Positions 44,761 through 54,345 of a stretch of DNA of 64,000 nucleotides are shown here, piece after piece. Every line of letters begins with the position of its first letter. Positions within the stretch are counted from its first letter, which is position 1. Both the position numbers and the translations under genes were made by a program. The stretch lies in NCBI RefSeq assembly GCF_900110265.1, contig NZ_FODB01000013.1, positions 1 through 64,000 of the forward strand, read 5' to 3'. The notes under the pieces were generated by a model. It made no database searches and was not told where the DNA came from. It saw only the letters and a program-made list of their open reading frames with translations. The stretch comes from Vreelandella aquamarina. GTDB lineage: Bacteria; Pseudomonadota; Gammaproteobacteria; Pseudomonadales; Halomonadaceae.

Positions 44761-45468
44761 ATGTTCAAGGATTTTTACGCGCAGCGCGGAGAGTATGTGG
44801 TGATCTCCGCGGAGCAGGCCAGCCGCTTCGCTAAAAGCGTGGCCGGCGACTACAACCCGATTCACAACCCGGATGCGCGGCGTTTCTGCGTGCCCGGCGA
44901 CCTGCTATTTACGCTGGTGCTGGTGAAGTTCGGGCTGTCGCGACAAATGGAATTTCGCTTCACCAATATGGTGGGGGCCGATACACCCATCAAGTTCAGT
45001 GAAACCGAGAACGGGGATATCCACGTCTGTGACGACAGCGGTAAATGCTATTTACAGGTTGTCCGCAGCGGCGAGATGACCCGTGATGAGGCGGTGGTCG
45101 AAGGCTTTGCCCGCTGCTACGTCGCCTTCTCGGGTAAGAATTTTCCCCACTATCTCAAGCCGCTGATGGAGCAGCATGGGGTGATGTTTAACCCTAAACG
45201 CCCGCTGGTGATCTACGATAGCATGGGCTTTTGCCTGGAGCGTTTAGACGGCTTCTCACCTAATCTGGCGCTGAATCAATCCTCCTTGGATGTCCAGGGT
45301 AAACGCGCTGATGCGCTGCTGGAGTTTTCCATTGAGTCAGCCGGTGAAGCGGTGGGTGTAGGCTCTAAGAAGCTCGTCGTCAGCGGGCTATGCGACTACG
45401 ATGCTACCGAAATGGCGGCCATTGTCGACGAATTTTACCGCTTGAAAGCCGCCTACGAAGCCGCCTAG
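44761..45468 (+). CDS. DUF3581 protein, hotdog-like
   Basis: This 235-residue soluble protein begins MFKDFYAQRGEYVVISAEQASRFAKSVAGDYNPIHN. The AGDYNPIHNPD segment resembles the catalytic Asp/His of MaoC-type hydratases, and the family is annotated DUF3581. It probably adopts a hotdog fold and may act on an acyl-thioester, but no function is established. It stands alone with a hairpin downstream. Confidence 0.8.
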   Translation: MFKDFYAQRGEYVVISAEQASRFAKSVAGDYNPIHNPDARRFCVPGDLLFTLVLVKFGLSRQMEFRFTNMVGADTPIKFSETENGDIHVCDDSGKCYLQVVRSGEMTRDEAVVEGFARCYVAFSGKNFPHYLKPLMEQHGVMFNPKRPLVIYDSMGFCLERLDGFSPNLALNQSSLDVQGKRADALLEFSIESAGEAVGVGSKKLVVSGLCDYDATEMAAIVDEFYRLKAAYEAA

Positions 45469-45483
45469 GGCAGTGGATGTCTA

Positions 45484-45519
45484 CCCGTCATTGCGACGCT
45501 GCGTTAGCGCAATGGCGGG
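45484..45519 (+). terminator. Hairpin after the DUF3581 gene
   Basis: CCCGTCATTGCG and CGCAATGGCGGG pair with one G-T pair around an inner 12-base loop, 15 bp after the stop codon. It lacks a T-run, so the terminator call is tentative. A second stem GCGCCGCACGGCGC follows near 45579. Confidence 0.45.
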
Positions 45520-45616
45520 TGCCATTAACGCAACCGCTCAGGTATTCTCAAAGCCGACTAATTAAAAAAACACCCAAAGCGCCGCACGGCGCTCTGGCTG
45601 GACAACGAGGCTTTGC

Positions 45617-46603
45617 ATGAGCCGAATGAAAACGCTGACGCTTGCCTGCGCCGCAGCCGCCTTGGCCGTTTCTTCCATGAGCGCCCAGGCGCGTGACTTC
45701 CGTTTAGGGCTGATTACACCCGCCCAGCATCTGTGGTCCACCGAAGCCGAAGCGTTCGCGCAAACACTCAACGAGCGCTCAGGCGGCGAGCATAGCGTAA
45801 GCGTTTTTCCTGCCCAGCAGTTAGGTAACGAAGCGCAAATGGTGCAGCAGCTGCAAACCGGCGCGTTGGACATGGCCTTTCTGACCATTGCCGAAATCTC
45901 CAACCGCATTCCTGATTTTGGCGCACTTTACGCCCCGTATCTGGTGGACGACGTCAACCACGCGGCGCGCCTGTTGCGTTCCGATGCGGCCGGTGAACTA
46001 CTCGACTTGATGCCGGAAGGCGTGGGCTTTGTTGGGGTAGGTTACGGCATGGTAGGCATGCGCCAAGTATTGAGCCGCAGCCCTATTGAAAGCGCTGATG
46101 ATTTGCATGGCCAGCGGCTGCGTATTACCCCCTTCGAGCCGATCCGTGACTTCTACACCGCGACTGGCGCCGCTCCTGCGCCCATGCCTTTGTTGGAAGT
46201 GTATGATGCTCTCGCCAATGGGCAGGTCGACGCCATCGACATGGACTTCGACTCCATTCTGATTCTGAAATTCTACGAGCAGGCGAACAATCTGCTGATC
46301 TCCAACCATATGATGTTCCCGATGGTAGGGGTGGTGTCTGGGCGGGTATGGCGCGAACTCTCTGAGGCAGACCGCGAGCTGATCGATACCGCCATGGCCG
46401 AGCACCTGGAGAACGTACTGAGCGGTTTTGAGGAGATGGACGCCGCCCAGGAAGAGGAGATCCGCGCGCTGGACATCAATATCGTCGAAGCCGATGCCGA
46501 GTTCTTCTCCGAGGCGATTGCCGAGTGGGAAAGTATTTGGGCACCGAAAGCCCCTATGTTGGATACCCTGCGCGCCGAGGCTGACCGCCTGCGCGACGAG
46601 TAA
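45617..46603 (+). CDS. dctP: TRAP transporter solute-binding protein (DctP family)
   Basis: This 328-residue protein has a Sec signal (cleavage after SMSAQA near residue 24) and a DctP-type fold with the family's conserved arginine in DDLHGQRLRITPFEP. TRAP systems use a sodium gradient to import carboxylates, sialic acid, ectoine and similar anions. The exact ligand cannot be told. It heads the dctPQM set, followed 43 bp later by the small permease gene. Confidence 0.9.
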   Translation: MSRMKTLTLACAAAALAVSSMSAQARDFRLGLITPAQHLWSTEAEAFAQTLNERSGGEHSVSVFPAQQLGNEAQMVQQLQTGALDMAFLTIAEISNRIPDFGALYAPYLVDDVNHAARLLRSDAAGELLDLMPEGVGFVGVGYGMVGMRQVLSRSPIESADDLHGQRLRITPFEPIRDFYTATGAAPAPMPLLEVYDALANGQVDAIDMDFDSILILKFYEQANNLLISNHMMFPMVGVVSGRVWRELSEADRELIDTAMAEHLENVLSGFEEMDAAQEEEIRALDINIVEADAEFFSEAIAEWESIWAPKAPMLDTLRAEADRLRDE

Positions 46604-46646
46604 TCCTTAACGTCAAACAAGCCGTTGATAAAGGCCTTTAATCATC

Positions 46647-47183
46647 ATGTTGCAACGCCTTTCCAAAGGGCTTGCCCGTTGTGAAGAGATCACCGCCGCT
46701 GCCTTGGCAGCGGCGGTGACGTGTTTAATTCTCACAAATATCGCCTTTCGCGCGCTGGGCAGCCCGCTGTACTGGGTCAGTGAACTGGCGATTTACGCCA
46801 TGATCTGGATGACGTTCTTGATTGCTGGGGCGGTGTTGAAACGCCGCCAGGGCATCGCGGTGACACTGGTGAGCGACCTGCTGCCGCCAACGGGTAGAAA
46901 GCTGGTCGGCGTGGCGGTGGATGCCATGGTGCTGTTGTTTGCCCTGCTGCTGGTCTGGCTCTGCTGGGGCTGGTACCAGCCGCTGACGCTGGCCCAAACC
47001 GGCTTCGATACCCAGGCGTTTCAGGGGCAAACGTTTAATTTTATCTATGCGGAAAACACCTCCACCCTGGGCATTAAAAAGTTCTGGGCGTGGCTGATTG
47101 TGCCTTGGTTTGCGCTCTCGCTGAGCCTGCACGGCGTGGCGAACCTGACGCAATCGCTAATGGCATTAAGGGGGCGGGTATGA
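46647..47183 (+). CDS. dctQ: TRAP transporter small permease (DctQ family)
   Basis: This 178-residue protein has four membrane segments with the family's SPLYWVSELAIYAMIWMTFLIAGAVLKRRQGI stretch. It forms the membrane complex with DctM. Its stop overlaps the dctM start (ATGA), so the two are translationally coupled. Confidence 0.9.
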   Translation: MLQRLSKGLARCEEITAAALAAAVTCLILTNIAFRALGSPLYWVSELAIYAMIWMTFLIAGAVLKRRQGIAVTLVSDLLPPTGRKLVGVAVDAMVLLFALLLVWLCWGWYQPLTLAQTGFDTQAFQGQTFNFIYAENTSTLGIKKFWAWLIVPWFALSLSLHGVANLTQSLMALRGRV

Positions 47184-48445
47184 CGGTCGCGGTGTTCTTG
47201 CTACTGCTACTGGGAGCGGTGCCTATTGCGCTAGTGCTGGCGCTTACGGCGATGTGGTATATCCAGGCCTCTGGCAATACGGTGCTGTTTGATTCCTACC
47301 CGCAGCAGCTGTTTAGCGCCATTGAAAGCTACGGCTTGCTGGCGATTCCGCTATTTATGCTGGCCGGGGAGTTGATGAACGAGGGCGGGCTGACCAAGCG
47401 CTTGATTGCTCTGGCCCGCATTCTGGTGGGAGGCTTTCGCGGCGGCTTGGCTTATATCAACTTAGTCGCCAATATGATGATGGCGGCGATCATTGGCTCG
47501 GCGGCCTCGCAAATCGCCATTATGTCCCGCGCTATGGTGCCTGCGATGGAGGAGGAGGGGTACGACACGCCCTACAGCGCGGCGATTACCGCCGCTGGCG
47601 GGCTTTTATCGCCGATTATTCCGCCCTCTATGCTATTTGTACTGTTTGGGGTGATGGCCCAAGTACCCATTGCGGAGATGTTTATCGCTGGGCTACTGCC
47701 GGGGCTGTTGCTGGGCGCGAGTTTCTTCGTGGTTATCGCCCTGGTGGGGCTGGTGCAACAATACCCGAAAGGGCAGTGGCCAAGCCGGCAACAGGCGCTG
47801 CACGATGCGCTATGGGGCATGCCTGCACTGCTGATTCCGGTGATTATCATTGGCGGTATTTTGCTGGGCATTGCGACGCCCACGGAGTCGGCGGCGCTGG
47901 CCTCGCTGGCGGCGCTGTTAATGGGACGCTTTGTGTACGGCGATCTGCGTTTTCAGCAGCTACCCCAAGTGCTTACCCGCACGGCGATTAATGCTGGGCT
48001 GGTGATTATGCTGATTGCGGCGGCAGGTGTGTTTGGCTGGGTAGTGATTTACGAGCAGCTGCCGCAAATGGCCGCTGAATGGATTGCCGCGCTGACCAGC
48101 AGCCCGTTTCTGTTTCTGCTGCTGGTGATTGGGGCGCTGCTGCTAGTGGGAATGGTGATCGATGGGATTGCCGCACTGATTCTGGTGGTGCCTATTTTAA
48201 TGCCCATCGCTCAAAGCCAGTTTGCGATTAGCCCTTACCAGTTTGGCGTGGTGGTTTGCCTGACACTGGTGATGGGGTTGCTCACCCCGCCAGTGGGCGC
48301 GGGGCTGTTTATCGCTTCCTCCATGACCGGTGCGCCGCCGCTAAAAATCTTCCGAGCGCTGCTGCCCTTTTTATTGGCGACCCTCGTCACGCTGGTGCTG
48401 CTGGCGTGGTTGCCCTGGCTAACCGATGGGTTGGTTCGGCGTTAA
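47180..48445 (+). CDS. dctM: TRAP transporter large permease (DctM family)
   Basis: This 421-residue protein has about 12 membrane segments and family motifs such as NMMMAAIIGSAASQIAIMSR and SPIIPPSMLFVLFGV. It is the sodium-driven transport subunit of the TRAP system. ATG 47180 overlaps the dctQ stop, so the frame upstream of it is not used. Confidence 0.93.
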   Translation: MTVAVFLLLLLGAVPIALVLALTAMWYIQASGNTVLFDSYPQQLFSAIESYGLLAIPLFMLAGELMNEGGLTKRLIALARILVGGFRGGLAYINLVANMMMAAIIGSAASQIAIMSRAMVPAMEEEGYDTPYSAAITAAGGLLSPIIPPSMLFVLFGVMAQVPIAEMFIAGLLPGLLLGASFFVVIALVGLVQQYPKGQWPSRQQALHDALWGMPALLIPVIIIGGILLGIATPTESAALASLAALLMGRFVYGDLRFQQLPQVLTRTAINAGLVIMLIAAAGVFGWVVIYEQLPQMAAEWIAALTSSPFLFLLLVIGALLLVGMVIDGIAALILVVPILMPIAQSQFAISPYQFGVVVCLTLVMGLLTPPVGAGLFIASSMTGAPPLKIFRALLPFLLATLVTLVLLAWLPWLTDGLVRR

Positions 48446-48526
48446 AAACAGCATAGCGAGGGCGCTGCCGAGAGGGAAAGGCGTATTGCATTTGGCTAAA
48501 CGTTTTTGTCTTTATCGAGTGGCTAA

Positions 48527-48556
48527 TTGACGTTTACGTTAACTTGCTGATATACC
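48527..48556 (+). promoter_or_regulatory. mmsA promoter with LiuR-like palindrome
   Basis: TTGACG (48527-48532) and TATACC (48551-48556) are 18 bases apart, a plausible sigma-70 promoter. TTGACGTTTACGTTAA (48527-48542) is an imperfect palindrome of the form TTNACGT-NN-ACGTNAA overlapping the -35 box. It resembles sites of LiuR-type regulators of branched-chain amino-acid breakdown, which fits the gene downstream. Confidence 0.6.
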
Positions 48557-48609
48557 CTACAGGCTCCCTATTAGAATCCATAACAAACACAACCACGAGG
48601 ATCAGTGTT

Positions 48610-50106
48610 ATGTCCGTTCGTGAAATACCCATGTATATCGATGGTCAGCCAGTGATGTCGCAAAGCCAGGAGTGGCGCGACGTTGTTAACCCTGCCACCC
48701 AAGAGGTAGTGGCTCGCGTTCCATTCTGCACCTCAGAAGAGGTCGAGCGGGCCGTTGCCAGTGCCAAAACGGCGTTTAAAGAGTGGCGCAAGGTGCCGCT
48801 GGGTAAACGCATGCGCATTATGCTCAAGCTTCAGGCCCTTATTCGCGAGAATACGGCAGAGCTTGCCGCGTTAATTACCGAAGAGCATGGCAAAACACTG
48901 CCCGATGCCGAAGGTGAAGTAGGCCGCGGTCTTGAGGTGGTGGAACATGCTTGCTCCATTACCTCGCTGCAGCTAGGCGAATTAGCCGAAAACGCAGCGA
49001 ACGAGGTGGATGTTTACACCATGCACCAGCCGTTAGGCGTGGGCGCGGGTATTACGGCATTTAACTTCCCGATTATGTTGCCCTGCTTTATGTTCCCGCT
49101 GGCTATTGCCACGGGTAACACCTTTGTATTGAAACCCTCCGAGCAGGACCCGAGCTCTACCATGCGGCTAGTCGAGCTGGCCCATGAAGCGGGCATTCCC
49201 GCTGGTGTGTTAAACGTGGTGCACGGTGGTCCAGATGTAGCGAATCAAATTGCTGACCACCAGGATATCAAGGCGCTGTCGTTTATCGGCTCGACTCATG
49301 TCGGCTCGCTGCTATACAACCGTGCCGCGGCGGCAGGCAAACGGATGCAGGCGATGATGGGGGCCAAAAACCACTGCGTCGTTATGCCTGACGCTAACCG
49401 CAGCCAGGCGATTGACAGCCTGTTAGGGTCTGCTTTTGGCGCGGCCGGGCAGCGCTGCATGGCGAACTCGGTAGTGGTGCTGGTGGGGGAAGCCCGGGAG
49501 TGGATAAAAGATATCGAAGCCGGTGCCCGTGGCATGAAAGTAGGGCCAGGCTCTCAGCGCGATGCAGACCTGGGGCCCTTGGTATCGCCCCAGGCGAAAG
49601 AGCGGGTTGAGCGCTTAATCAGCGCCGGTGAAAAAGAGGGCGCCACACTTCTGGTAGATGGCCGTGGCTATACGGTGGACGGCTACCCGGAAGGCAACTT
49701 TGTAGGACCGACGCTATTTGCCGATGTAACGGCGGATATGACCATTTATCGGGAAGAGATTTTCGGCCCTGTGCTGTGTGTGGTTAGCGTAGAAACGCTG
49801 GATGACGCCATCAACTTTATTAATGCCAACCCCAATGGCAACGGCACGTCGATTTTTACCAACTCTGGCTGGGTGGCTCGCCGGTTTGAAACGGATATCG
49901 ACGTTGGCCAAATTGGTATCAATGTGCCGATTCCTGTTCCCGTTGCTTACTTCAGCTTTACCGGATCTCGGGCATCCAAGCTGGGTGACTTAGGCCCCAA
50001 CGGCAAACAGGCGATTGCTTTCTGGACGCAAACTAAGACCGTCACGGCCCGTTGGTTCGAGCCTGAAAACGTCTCTAGTGGGATTAACAGCACCATTTCG
50101 TTGTAA
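48610..50106 (+). CDS. mmsA: CoA-acylating methylmalonate-semialdehyde dehydrogenase
   Basis: This 498-residue aldehyde dehydrogenase has the catalytic cysteine in [14 protein letters not shown] near residue 284 and the MmsA-type feature [13 protein letters not shown]. It lacks the usual active-site glutamate of NAD aldehyde dehydrogenases, as CoA-acylating members do. It converts methylmalonate semialdehyde to propionyl-CoA in valine and thymine breakdown; malonate semialdehyde from beta-alanine or inositol is also possible. ATG 48610 is chosen for its GAGGA site. Confidence 0.93.
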   Translation: MSVREIPMYIDGQPVMSQSQEWRDVVNPATQEVVARVPFCTSEEVERAVASAKTAFKEWRKVPLGKRMRIMLKLQALIRENTAELAALITEEHGKTLPDAEGEVGRGLEVVEHACSITSLQLGELAENAANEVDVYTMHQPLGVGAGITAFNFPIMLPCFMFPLAIATGNTFVLKPSEQDPSSTMRLVELAHEAGIPAGVLNVVHGGPDVANQIADHQDIKALSFIGSTHVGSLLYNRAAAAGKRMQAMMGAKNHCVVMPDANRSQAIDSLLGSAFGAAGQRCMANSVVVLVGEAREWIKDIEAGARGMKVGPGSQRDADLGPLVSPQAKERVERLISAGEKEGATLLVDGRGYTVDGYPEGNFVGPTLFADVTADMTIYREEIFGPVLCVVSVETLDDAINFINANPNGNGTSIFTNSGWVARRFETDIDVGQIGINVPIPVPVAYFSFTGSRASKLGDLGPNGKQAIAFWTQTKTVTARWFEPENVSSGINSTISL

Positions 50107-50134
50107 AAGATTCGTTGTTATACGTTTGGGCGAT

Positions 50135-50164
50135 GCGCCTCTTCCAAGCTAGCGGAGGAGGCGC
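50135..50164. terminator. Hairpin between mmsA and the convergent unknown gene
   Basis: GCGCCTCTTCC and GGAGGAGGCGC pair with one G-T pair over an 8-base loop. It lies in the gap between convergent stop codons and could end transcription on both strands. No T-run is present. Confidence 0.5.
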
Positions 50165-50171
50165 AAGTGCG

Positions 50172-50861
50172 TTAAAAACGATCAAATAGTGGCAGGCTGT
50201 CGTTGAGCAGTTGCTCAATGGGGGCAAGCTGGCTTTCATGGAGCACTAGCAGGTAAGGGGCGTCGTGCTGCTCGCTTATGGGGGCCAGCAGTGCAAACTC
50301 ACCCTCTTCCATGTGGAATTCATGGATTTCACGGGGGCCATGTGGGGTATTGCACTGAGAGCAACGATAACTGTCATCTTCGCCGTAAACCAGGCGGTGA
50401 TACATCTTAAATAGCGTATAGAGGGCTAACCCACCATTAAACGCAGGCCAACGTGCAGGCGTTTCGACAATATCGTCTGTCAGCGTTTGGCCTTCTGCCT
50501 CGGCATCTGCGATGGCATCGGCAAGAGGGGCAGCTAAAATGGACGTGTTATCGGCAGGCAGCGGCTCATTTTGCCGGGTGGCGGTGGTGAAGCGCTCCAC
50601 GGCAGTGTGGTAGTCATCTAAGCTATGTAGCGCATAATCGGCGTGCTGCAGGTCAGATGGCTCAAAGCCTCCGTTCTCCCAGCCATGAATGACACGTAGA
50701 GTGACTTGCCCGCGCTGCATCGGGCGTGCTAGCAGCGTATGAAGCATAACGCGGATATGTAGCTGACGCTCATCCGTATCGTTTTCGAACGCACGGTAAG
50801 GGTCGGCAAAAAGCTCATGCAAACGCCCTGGCGTGTGCTCTTTAGCTTCAGAGTATGTCAT
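50172..50861 (-). CDS. Unknown protein with a CxxC pair
   Basis: This 229-residue soluble protein is not one I recognise. It is acidic and has a single CxxC (SYRCSQCNTPHGPREIHE) near residue 168, which could bind zinc or be redox-active. A histidine-rich stretch surrounds it (EIHEFHMEEGEF). No membrane or signal segment is seen. It lies alone on the minus strand between mmsA and the truncated peroxidase-like gene. Confidence 0.65.
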   Translation of the reverse strand: MTYSEAKEHTPGRLHELFADPYRAFENDTDERQLHIRVMLHTLLARPMQRGQVTLRVIHGWENGGFEPSDLQHADYALHSLDDYHTAVERFTTATRQNEPLPADNTSILAAPLADAIADAEAEGQTLTDDIVETPARWPAFNGGLALYTLFKMYHRLVYGEDDSYRCSQCNTPHGPREIHEFHMEEGEFALLAPISEQHDAPYLLVLHESQLAPIEQLLNDSLPLFDRF

Positions 50862-51035
50862 GGTGGTTTCCCTGTTAGTACGCCGCTTTGCTGATAACGT
50901 ACGGCTTTTATGACATGGACTTAATAAGAGTATGGTGAGCGCGAACGCGAAATGAAAGGTGCTTTAGTTAGCTATTTGTTACCAGTTAATTTAATCGCGC
51001 TATTTATATCATGAACATAACAAGAAGGTGTCAAT

Positions 51036-51305
51036 ATGTCTGCTGCTATTAGCCGTTTTAAACTTCCCGAAACGCTGGATGATGTGCCAAGCGATATTCG
51101 TGATGCGATGTTAGCTGTGCAGGAAAAAGCGGGGTTCGTGCCTAATGTGTTTCTGATGCTGGCGCATCGCCCTGAGGAGTTTCGCGCTTTTTTTGGTATG
51201 TCGAATCGCCTGGTGACCCTAGCGGGCACGCCGCCTAATTCCGAGTTCTATCTCATGGGGCGCGTGCCGAAAAAGCCTGACGAATTGGTTCGCGAAACGC
51301 CTTAA
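51036..51305 (+). pseudogene. Truncated AhpD-like peroxidase-related protein (N-terminal half)
   Basis: This 89-residue ORF begins MSAAISRFKLPETLDDVPSD and continues with EKAGFVPNVFLMLAHRPEEFRAFFGM, the exact start of carboxymuconolactone-decarboxylase/AhpD-type peroxidase-related enzymes of about 190 residues. After residue 55 it no longer matches and ends GRVPKKPDELVRETP, without the catalytic CxxC and His. It looks like an internal deletion joined to unrelated sequence, though a small derived protein with its own GAAGG site is possible. Confidence 0.6.
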
Positions 51306-51357
51306 GACTTTACTACGGCGCTGCTTTGATTGAGGATGACGCCTTCATTCACTGTCG

Positions 51358-51442
51358 CCAGGGGAGCCCAAAACGGGCTGAGAATGCGCGTAACGCAGAC
51401 CCTGGAACCTGATCCGGTTCGTACCGGCGGAGGAAGCGCGAC
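51358..51442 (+). promoter_or_regulatory. TPP riboswitch (THI element)
   Basis: The conserved blocks are GGGGAGCCC, CGGGCTGAGA, GCAGACCCTGGAACCTGATCC and GGTTCGTACCGGCGGAGGAAGC, in the right order and spacing for the thiamine pyrophosphate aptamer. The final GGAGG block (51429-51433) lies 9 bases before the start codon of the symporter, so it doubles as the ribosome binding site. TPP binding would close translation directly. Confidence 0.95.
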
Positions 51443-52822
51443 ATGCCATACCTAACGTCTGCTGTGTTAGGCGCAGCCCTGTGCTGCTTTGCCTTTCTGG
51501 GTCTTCGGGCACGCTTTGGCGGCGGCTCCCTGGATGATTATGTCACCGCCCGCAACTCGCAAACTGCGTCCACTCTGGGGCTGTCTTTTTTAGCCTCTGG
51601 AATGGGTGCCTGGATTCTGTTTGCTCCACCTGAAATTGGTGCCTTTGTTGGCCCCGTGGCGCTGCTGGGCTATGCCTTTGGCTCGGCGCTTCCGTTTATT
51701 GTATTGGGCCTTTATGGGCCAAAAATACGCCAAGCGCTGCCTGAAGGGCGCAGCATCGCGGAGTTTGCTGAGGCGTGCTATGGCAAAAACGTTCGTCGCT
51801 TTGTGGCGATGGTATCTGTTGCTTATATGGGCTGCTTTTTAGCCGCTGAGTTAACTGCCATTGGGGCTATTACCGCGCTGCTCTCTGATGTGCCGCCTGC
51901 CGTGGTGATCATTGGCGTTGCTCTAACGACGCTGGTGTACACCGTGATGGGCGGCCTTCGCGCCAGCCTTGCGACCGACCGTTGGCAGGCATGGCTGCTG
52001 TTGGCCCTACTACTGGCGGTGGCGAGCGTAACGCTTTGGCGGCTACCGAGCATGCCCAGCGACGCCGCTTTACCCTCATTGCCAATCGGTAGCTCGCTCA
52101 GCGTGGCATTGACGCTGGTGATTGCTGTGACGGCTGCCAATTTATTCCACCAGGGCTATTGGCAGCGGGTGTGGGCGGCACAAGATGAACAAAGCCTTGG
52201 GCGTGGCGCCTGGCTAGGCGGTGGTATGACGATTCTCGTGGTGATGGTAATTGGTGGCGTGGGCATGATGGCCGCCATGAGCGGTGTCAGCTTAGGTGAG
52301 CCGCCCATGCCGTTTTTTGCGCTGTTAAGCGATGCGCCGATATGGATCACGCTGCCGTCACTGGTACTTGCCGTTACCCTGGTCACGTCTAGCGTCGACA
52401 CGTTACAAAACGGGATTGCCTCGCTATGGGCCAGCGGCGACCGCCCAGATGCTTTAACCAAGGCCCGCTGGCTTACTGTCGCGATCATGGTGCCGGTGAT
52501 TGTGATTGCTCTGCAGGGGCTCTCGGTGCTTCGCCTGTTCCTGATTGCCGATCTGCTGTGTGCCGCCATCGTGGTACCGGTACTGCTTGGCTTATGGCAA
52601 CGCATGACGCCTATGGCTGCGATAGGCGGCGGGCTTGCTGGGCTAGTGGGCGCTGTGCTGCCGGGTTGGTTGAGCCAAGGCAGTGTTAGTGCGGGAGTGA
52701 TAGCAGCCACCTTCCCCGGCAGCGTACCAACCCTTGGCCCGTTTGTTGGGGCGCTGCTGCTCTCAACTGCGGTGAGTATGATCATTGCTGGAGCCAACAA
52801 GCGCCGCGTCCTTGCCCGTTAA
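51443..52822 (+). CDS. TPP-regulated sodium:solute symporter, probable thiamine-related importer
   Basis: This 459-residue protein has about 12 membrane segments of the SSS type, with the sodium-site pattern in LGLSFLASGMGAWILFAPPEIGAFVG. It starts directly after a TPP aptamer that supplies its ribosome site. Control by TPP implies that it imports thiamine or a precursor such as the pyrimidine HMP. I do not know a characterised member, so the substrate is inferred from control alone. Its own neighbours are not thiamine genes. Confidence 0.85.
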   Translation: MPYLTSAVLGAALCCFAFLGLRARFGGGSLDDYVTARNSQTASTLGLSFLASGMGAWILFAPPEIGAFVGPVALLGYAFGSALPFIVLGLYGPKIRQALPEGRSIAEFAEACYGKNVRRFVAMVSVAYMGCFLAAELTAIGAITALLSDVPPAVVIIGVALTTLVYTVMGGLRASLATDRWQAWLLLALLLAVASVTLWRLPSMPSDAALPSLPIGSSLSVALTLVIAVTAANLFHQGYWQRVWAAQDEQSLGRGAWLGGGMTILVVMVIGGVGMMAAMSGVSLGEPPMPFFALLSDAPIWITLPSLVLAVTLVTSSVDTLQNGIASLWASGDRPDALTKARWLTVAIMVPVIVIALQGLSVLRLFLIADLLCAAIVVPVLLGLWQRMTPMAAIGGGLAGLVGAVLPGWLSQGSVSAGVIAATFPGSVPTLGPFVGALLLSTAVSMIIAGANKRRVLAR

Positions 52823-52897
52823 TCAAGGCGTTAAGCAGGAAATTTCGTTTCGCGTTATGCTGGCAGGGATCTGACTACTACTGTAGGTGCGATCGCC

Positions 52898-54328
52898 ATG
52901 AGCCACCTGTTACCTCCTAACGAAAATGCCCGTTTGGCTGCGCTTAACGAGCTAGCACTGTTGGATACGCCGAACGAGCCTGTTTTTGATCGCATTACGC
53001 GCTTGGTAACGGTGCTACTCGGTGTGCCACAGTCAACTATCACTCTGATTGATTCCGATCGGCAGTGGTTTAAGTCGCAAGTTGGTATCAATATCTCCGA
53101 AACGCCGCGGGATGTGGCGTTTTGTGCCTACACCGTGCTGGAAGCTTCTCCGTTGGTGGTGAAAGATGCGCTGCAAGATGAGCGTTTTGCCACCAACCCT
53201 TTCGTGACTCGACCTGATGGAATACGTTTTTACGCAGGCATTCCGCTTAAAAACTCACAGGGATTGGTGCTGGGTTCGCTGTGTGCGATGGATAGCAAAC
53301 CGCGGCAGTTGAGCGCTCAGGAGCAGGCCGCGTTGCAAGATTTAGCCGACATTGTGACCGGTGAGATTCACCTGCGCGAACGGCTCATTAAAGAGCAAAA
53401 AAATAGTATTGCCACCCAAAAAGCGCTCACTGAGCTTCATCAAAGCCTTGAACAGCAAATCGAGCGGCGTACTCGCGAGCTCAATTTGGTGATTGAGTCT
53501 GCCTACGATGCCTATCTGAGCATTGACGCCCAAGAGCGGGTGCTGGACTGGAACCGTGCTGCAGAGAGTATATTTGGCTGGAGTCGCAAAGAAGCTTTAA
53601 TGCGCCCACTAACGGCGCTTATGTTTCCCCAAGGGCTACCCAATCAAGATGAATCTGCGCCTATTTCTTGTGAGGCGACGCGCCGTGATGGCGTCCGCTT
53701 GCCGGTCGAAGTACGCTTGAAAAGCTATGAGATTAATGGTCGGATGCGCCGTAGCCTGTTTATTCACGATATCACTGAGCGCCAGCAGCTAGAGCGGCTT
53801 CGGGATCAACAGGCCCGTGAAGATGTACTGACTCGGTTGCCTAATCGCCGTGCGCTTGACGAGCGCTTATCCGAAGCGATGGCGCGGGTGCGCCGTACCC
53901 TAAACCCGCTGGCGGTGCTGTTTCTTGATTTAGACGGGTTCAAGCGTGTTAACGACCAGCATGGCCACGCCATGGGTGATGAACTGCTGCGCGACGTTGC
54001 CAAGCGCTTGCAGTATGCCGTTCGCGAGACGGACTTTGTTGCCCGTTGGGCAGGAGACGAGTTTGTCGTGCTGCTAGAAGGAGTCACCGCCGAGGCGCTA
54101 GAGCCATTGGCCCAGAAACTGATTCGCCTCATTGAAGAGCCGCTTCATGTTGGTAGCTCTACCTTACGGGTTAGTACCAGCATCGGTGTAGCGCTATTTT
54201 TGCCAGGGGCGTCTGAAACGGCTCAGGAGTTGTTAAAGCGAGCTGACGTGGCAATGTATATGGCTAAGCGGGCGGGTAAAGCGCGTATAGAGCTAGCGCG
54301 CCCGGCAGATATAACGCCCAAGACTTAA
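52898..54328 (+). CDS. GAF-PAS-GGDEF diguanylate cyclase
   Basis: This 476-residue soluble protein has an N-terminal GAF domain (about residues 20-165), a PAS domain (about 195-300) and a GGDEF domain (about 315-470). The active motif reads AGDEF near 386, a change that most active enzymes tolerate. RETD five residues before it matches the RxxD inhibitory site that senses c-di-GMP. It should make c-di-GMP in answer to a small ligand bound by GAF or PAS. No EAL domain is present. Confidence 0.9.
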   Translation: MSHLLPPNENARLAALNELALLDTPNEPVFDRITRLVTVLLGVPQSTITLIDSDRQWFKSQVGINISETPRDVAFCAYTVLEASPLVVKDALQDERFATNPFVTRPDGIRFYAGIPLKNSQGLVLGSLCAMDSKPRQLSAQEQAALQDLADIVTGEIHLRERLIKEQKNSIATQKALTELHQSLEQQIERRTRELNLVIESAYDAYLSIDAQERVLDWNRAAESIFGWSRKEALMRPLTALMFPQGLPNQDESAPISCEATRRDGVRLPVEVRLKSYEINGRMRRSLFIHDITERQQLERLRDQQAREDVLTRLPNRRALDERLSEAMARVRRTLNPLAVLFLDLDGFKRVNDQHGHAMGDELLRDVAKRLQYAVRETDFVARWAGDEFVVLLEGVTAEALEPLAQKLIRLIEEPLHVGSSTLRVSTSIGVALFLPGASETAQELLKRADVAMYMAKRAGKARIELARPADITPKT

Positions 54329-54345
54329 CGAACCCAGGGAAGAAA

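Noticed and set aside
45560-45600. A minus-strand terminator-like stem (AGCGCCG/CGGCGCT then Ts)
   Set aside because: No minus-strand gene ends nearby. The stem has only two loop bases and the T-run is interrupted by GGG, so I left it out as a feature.
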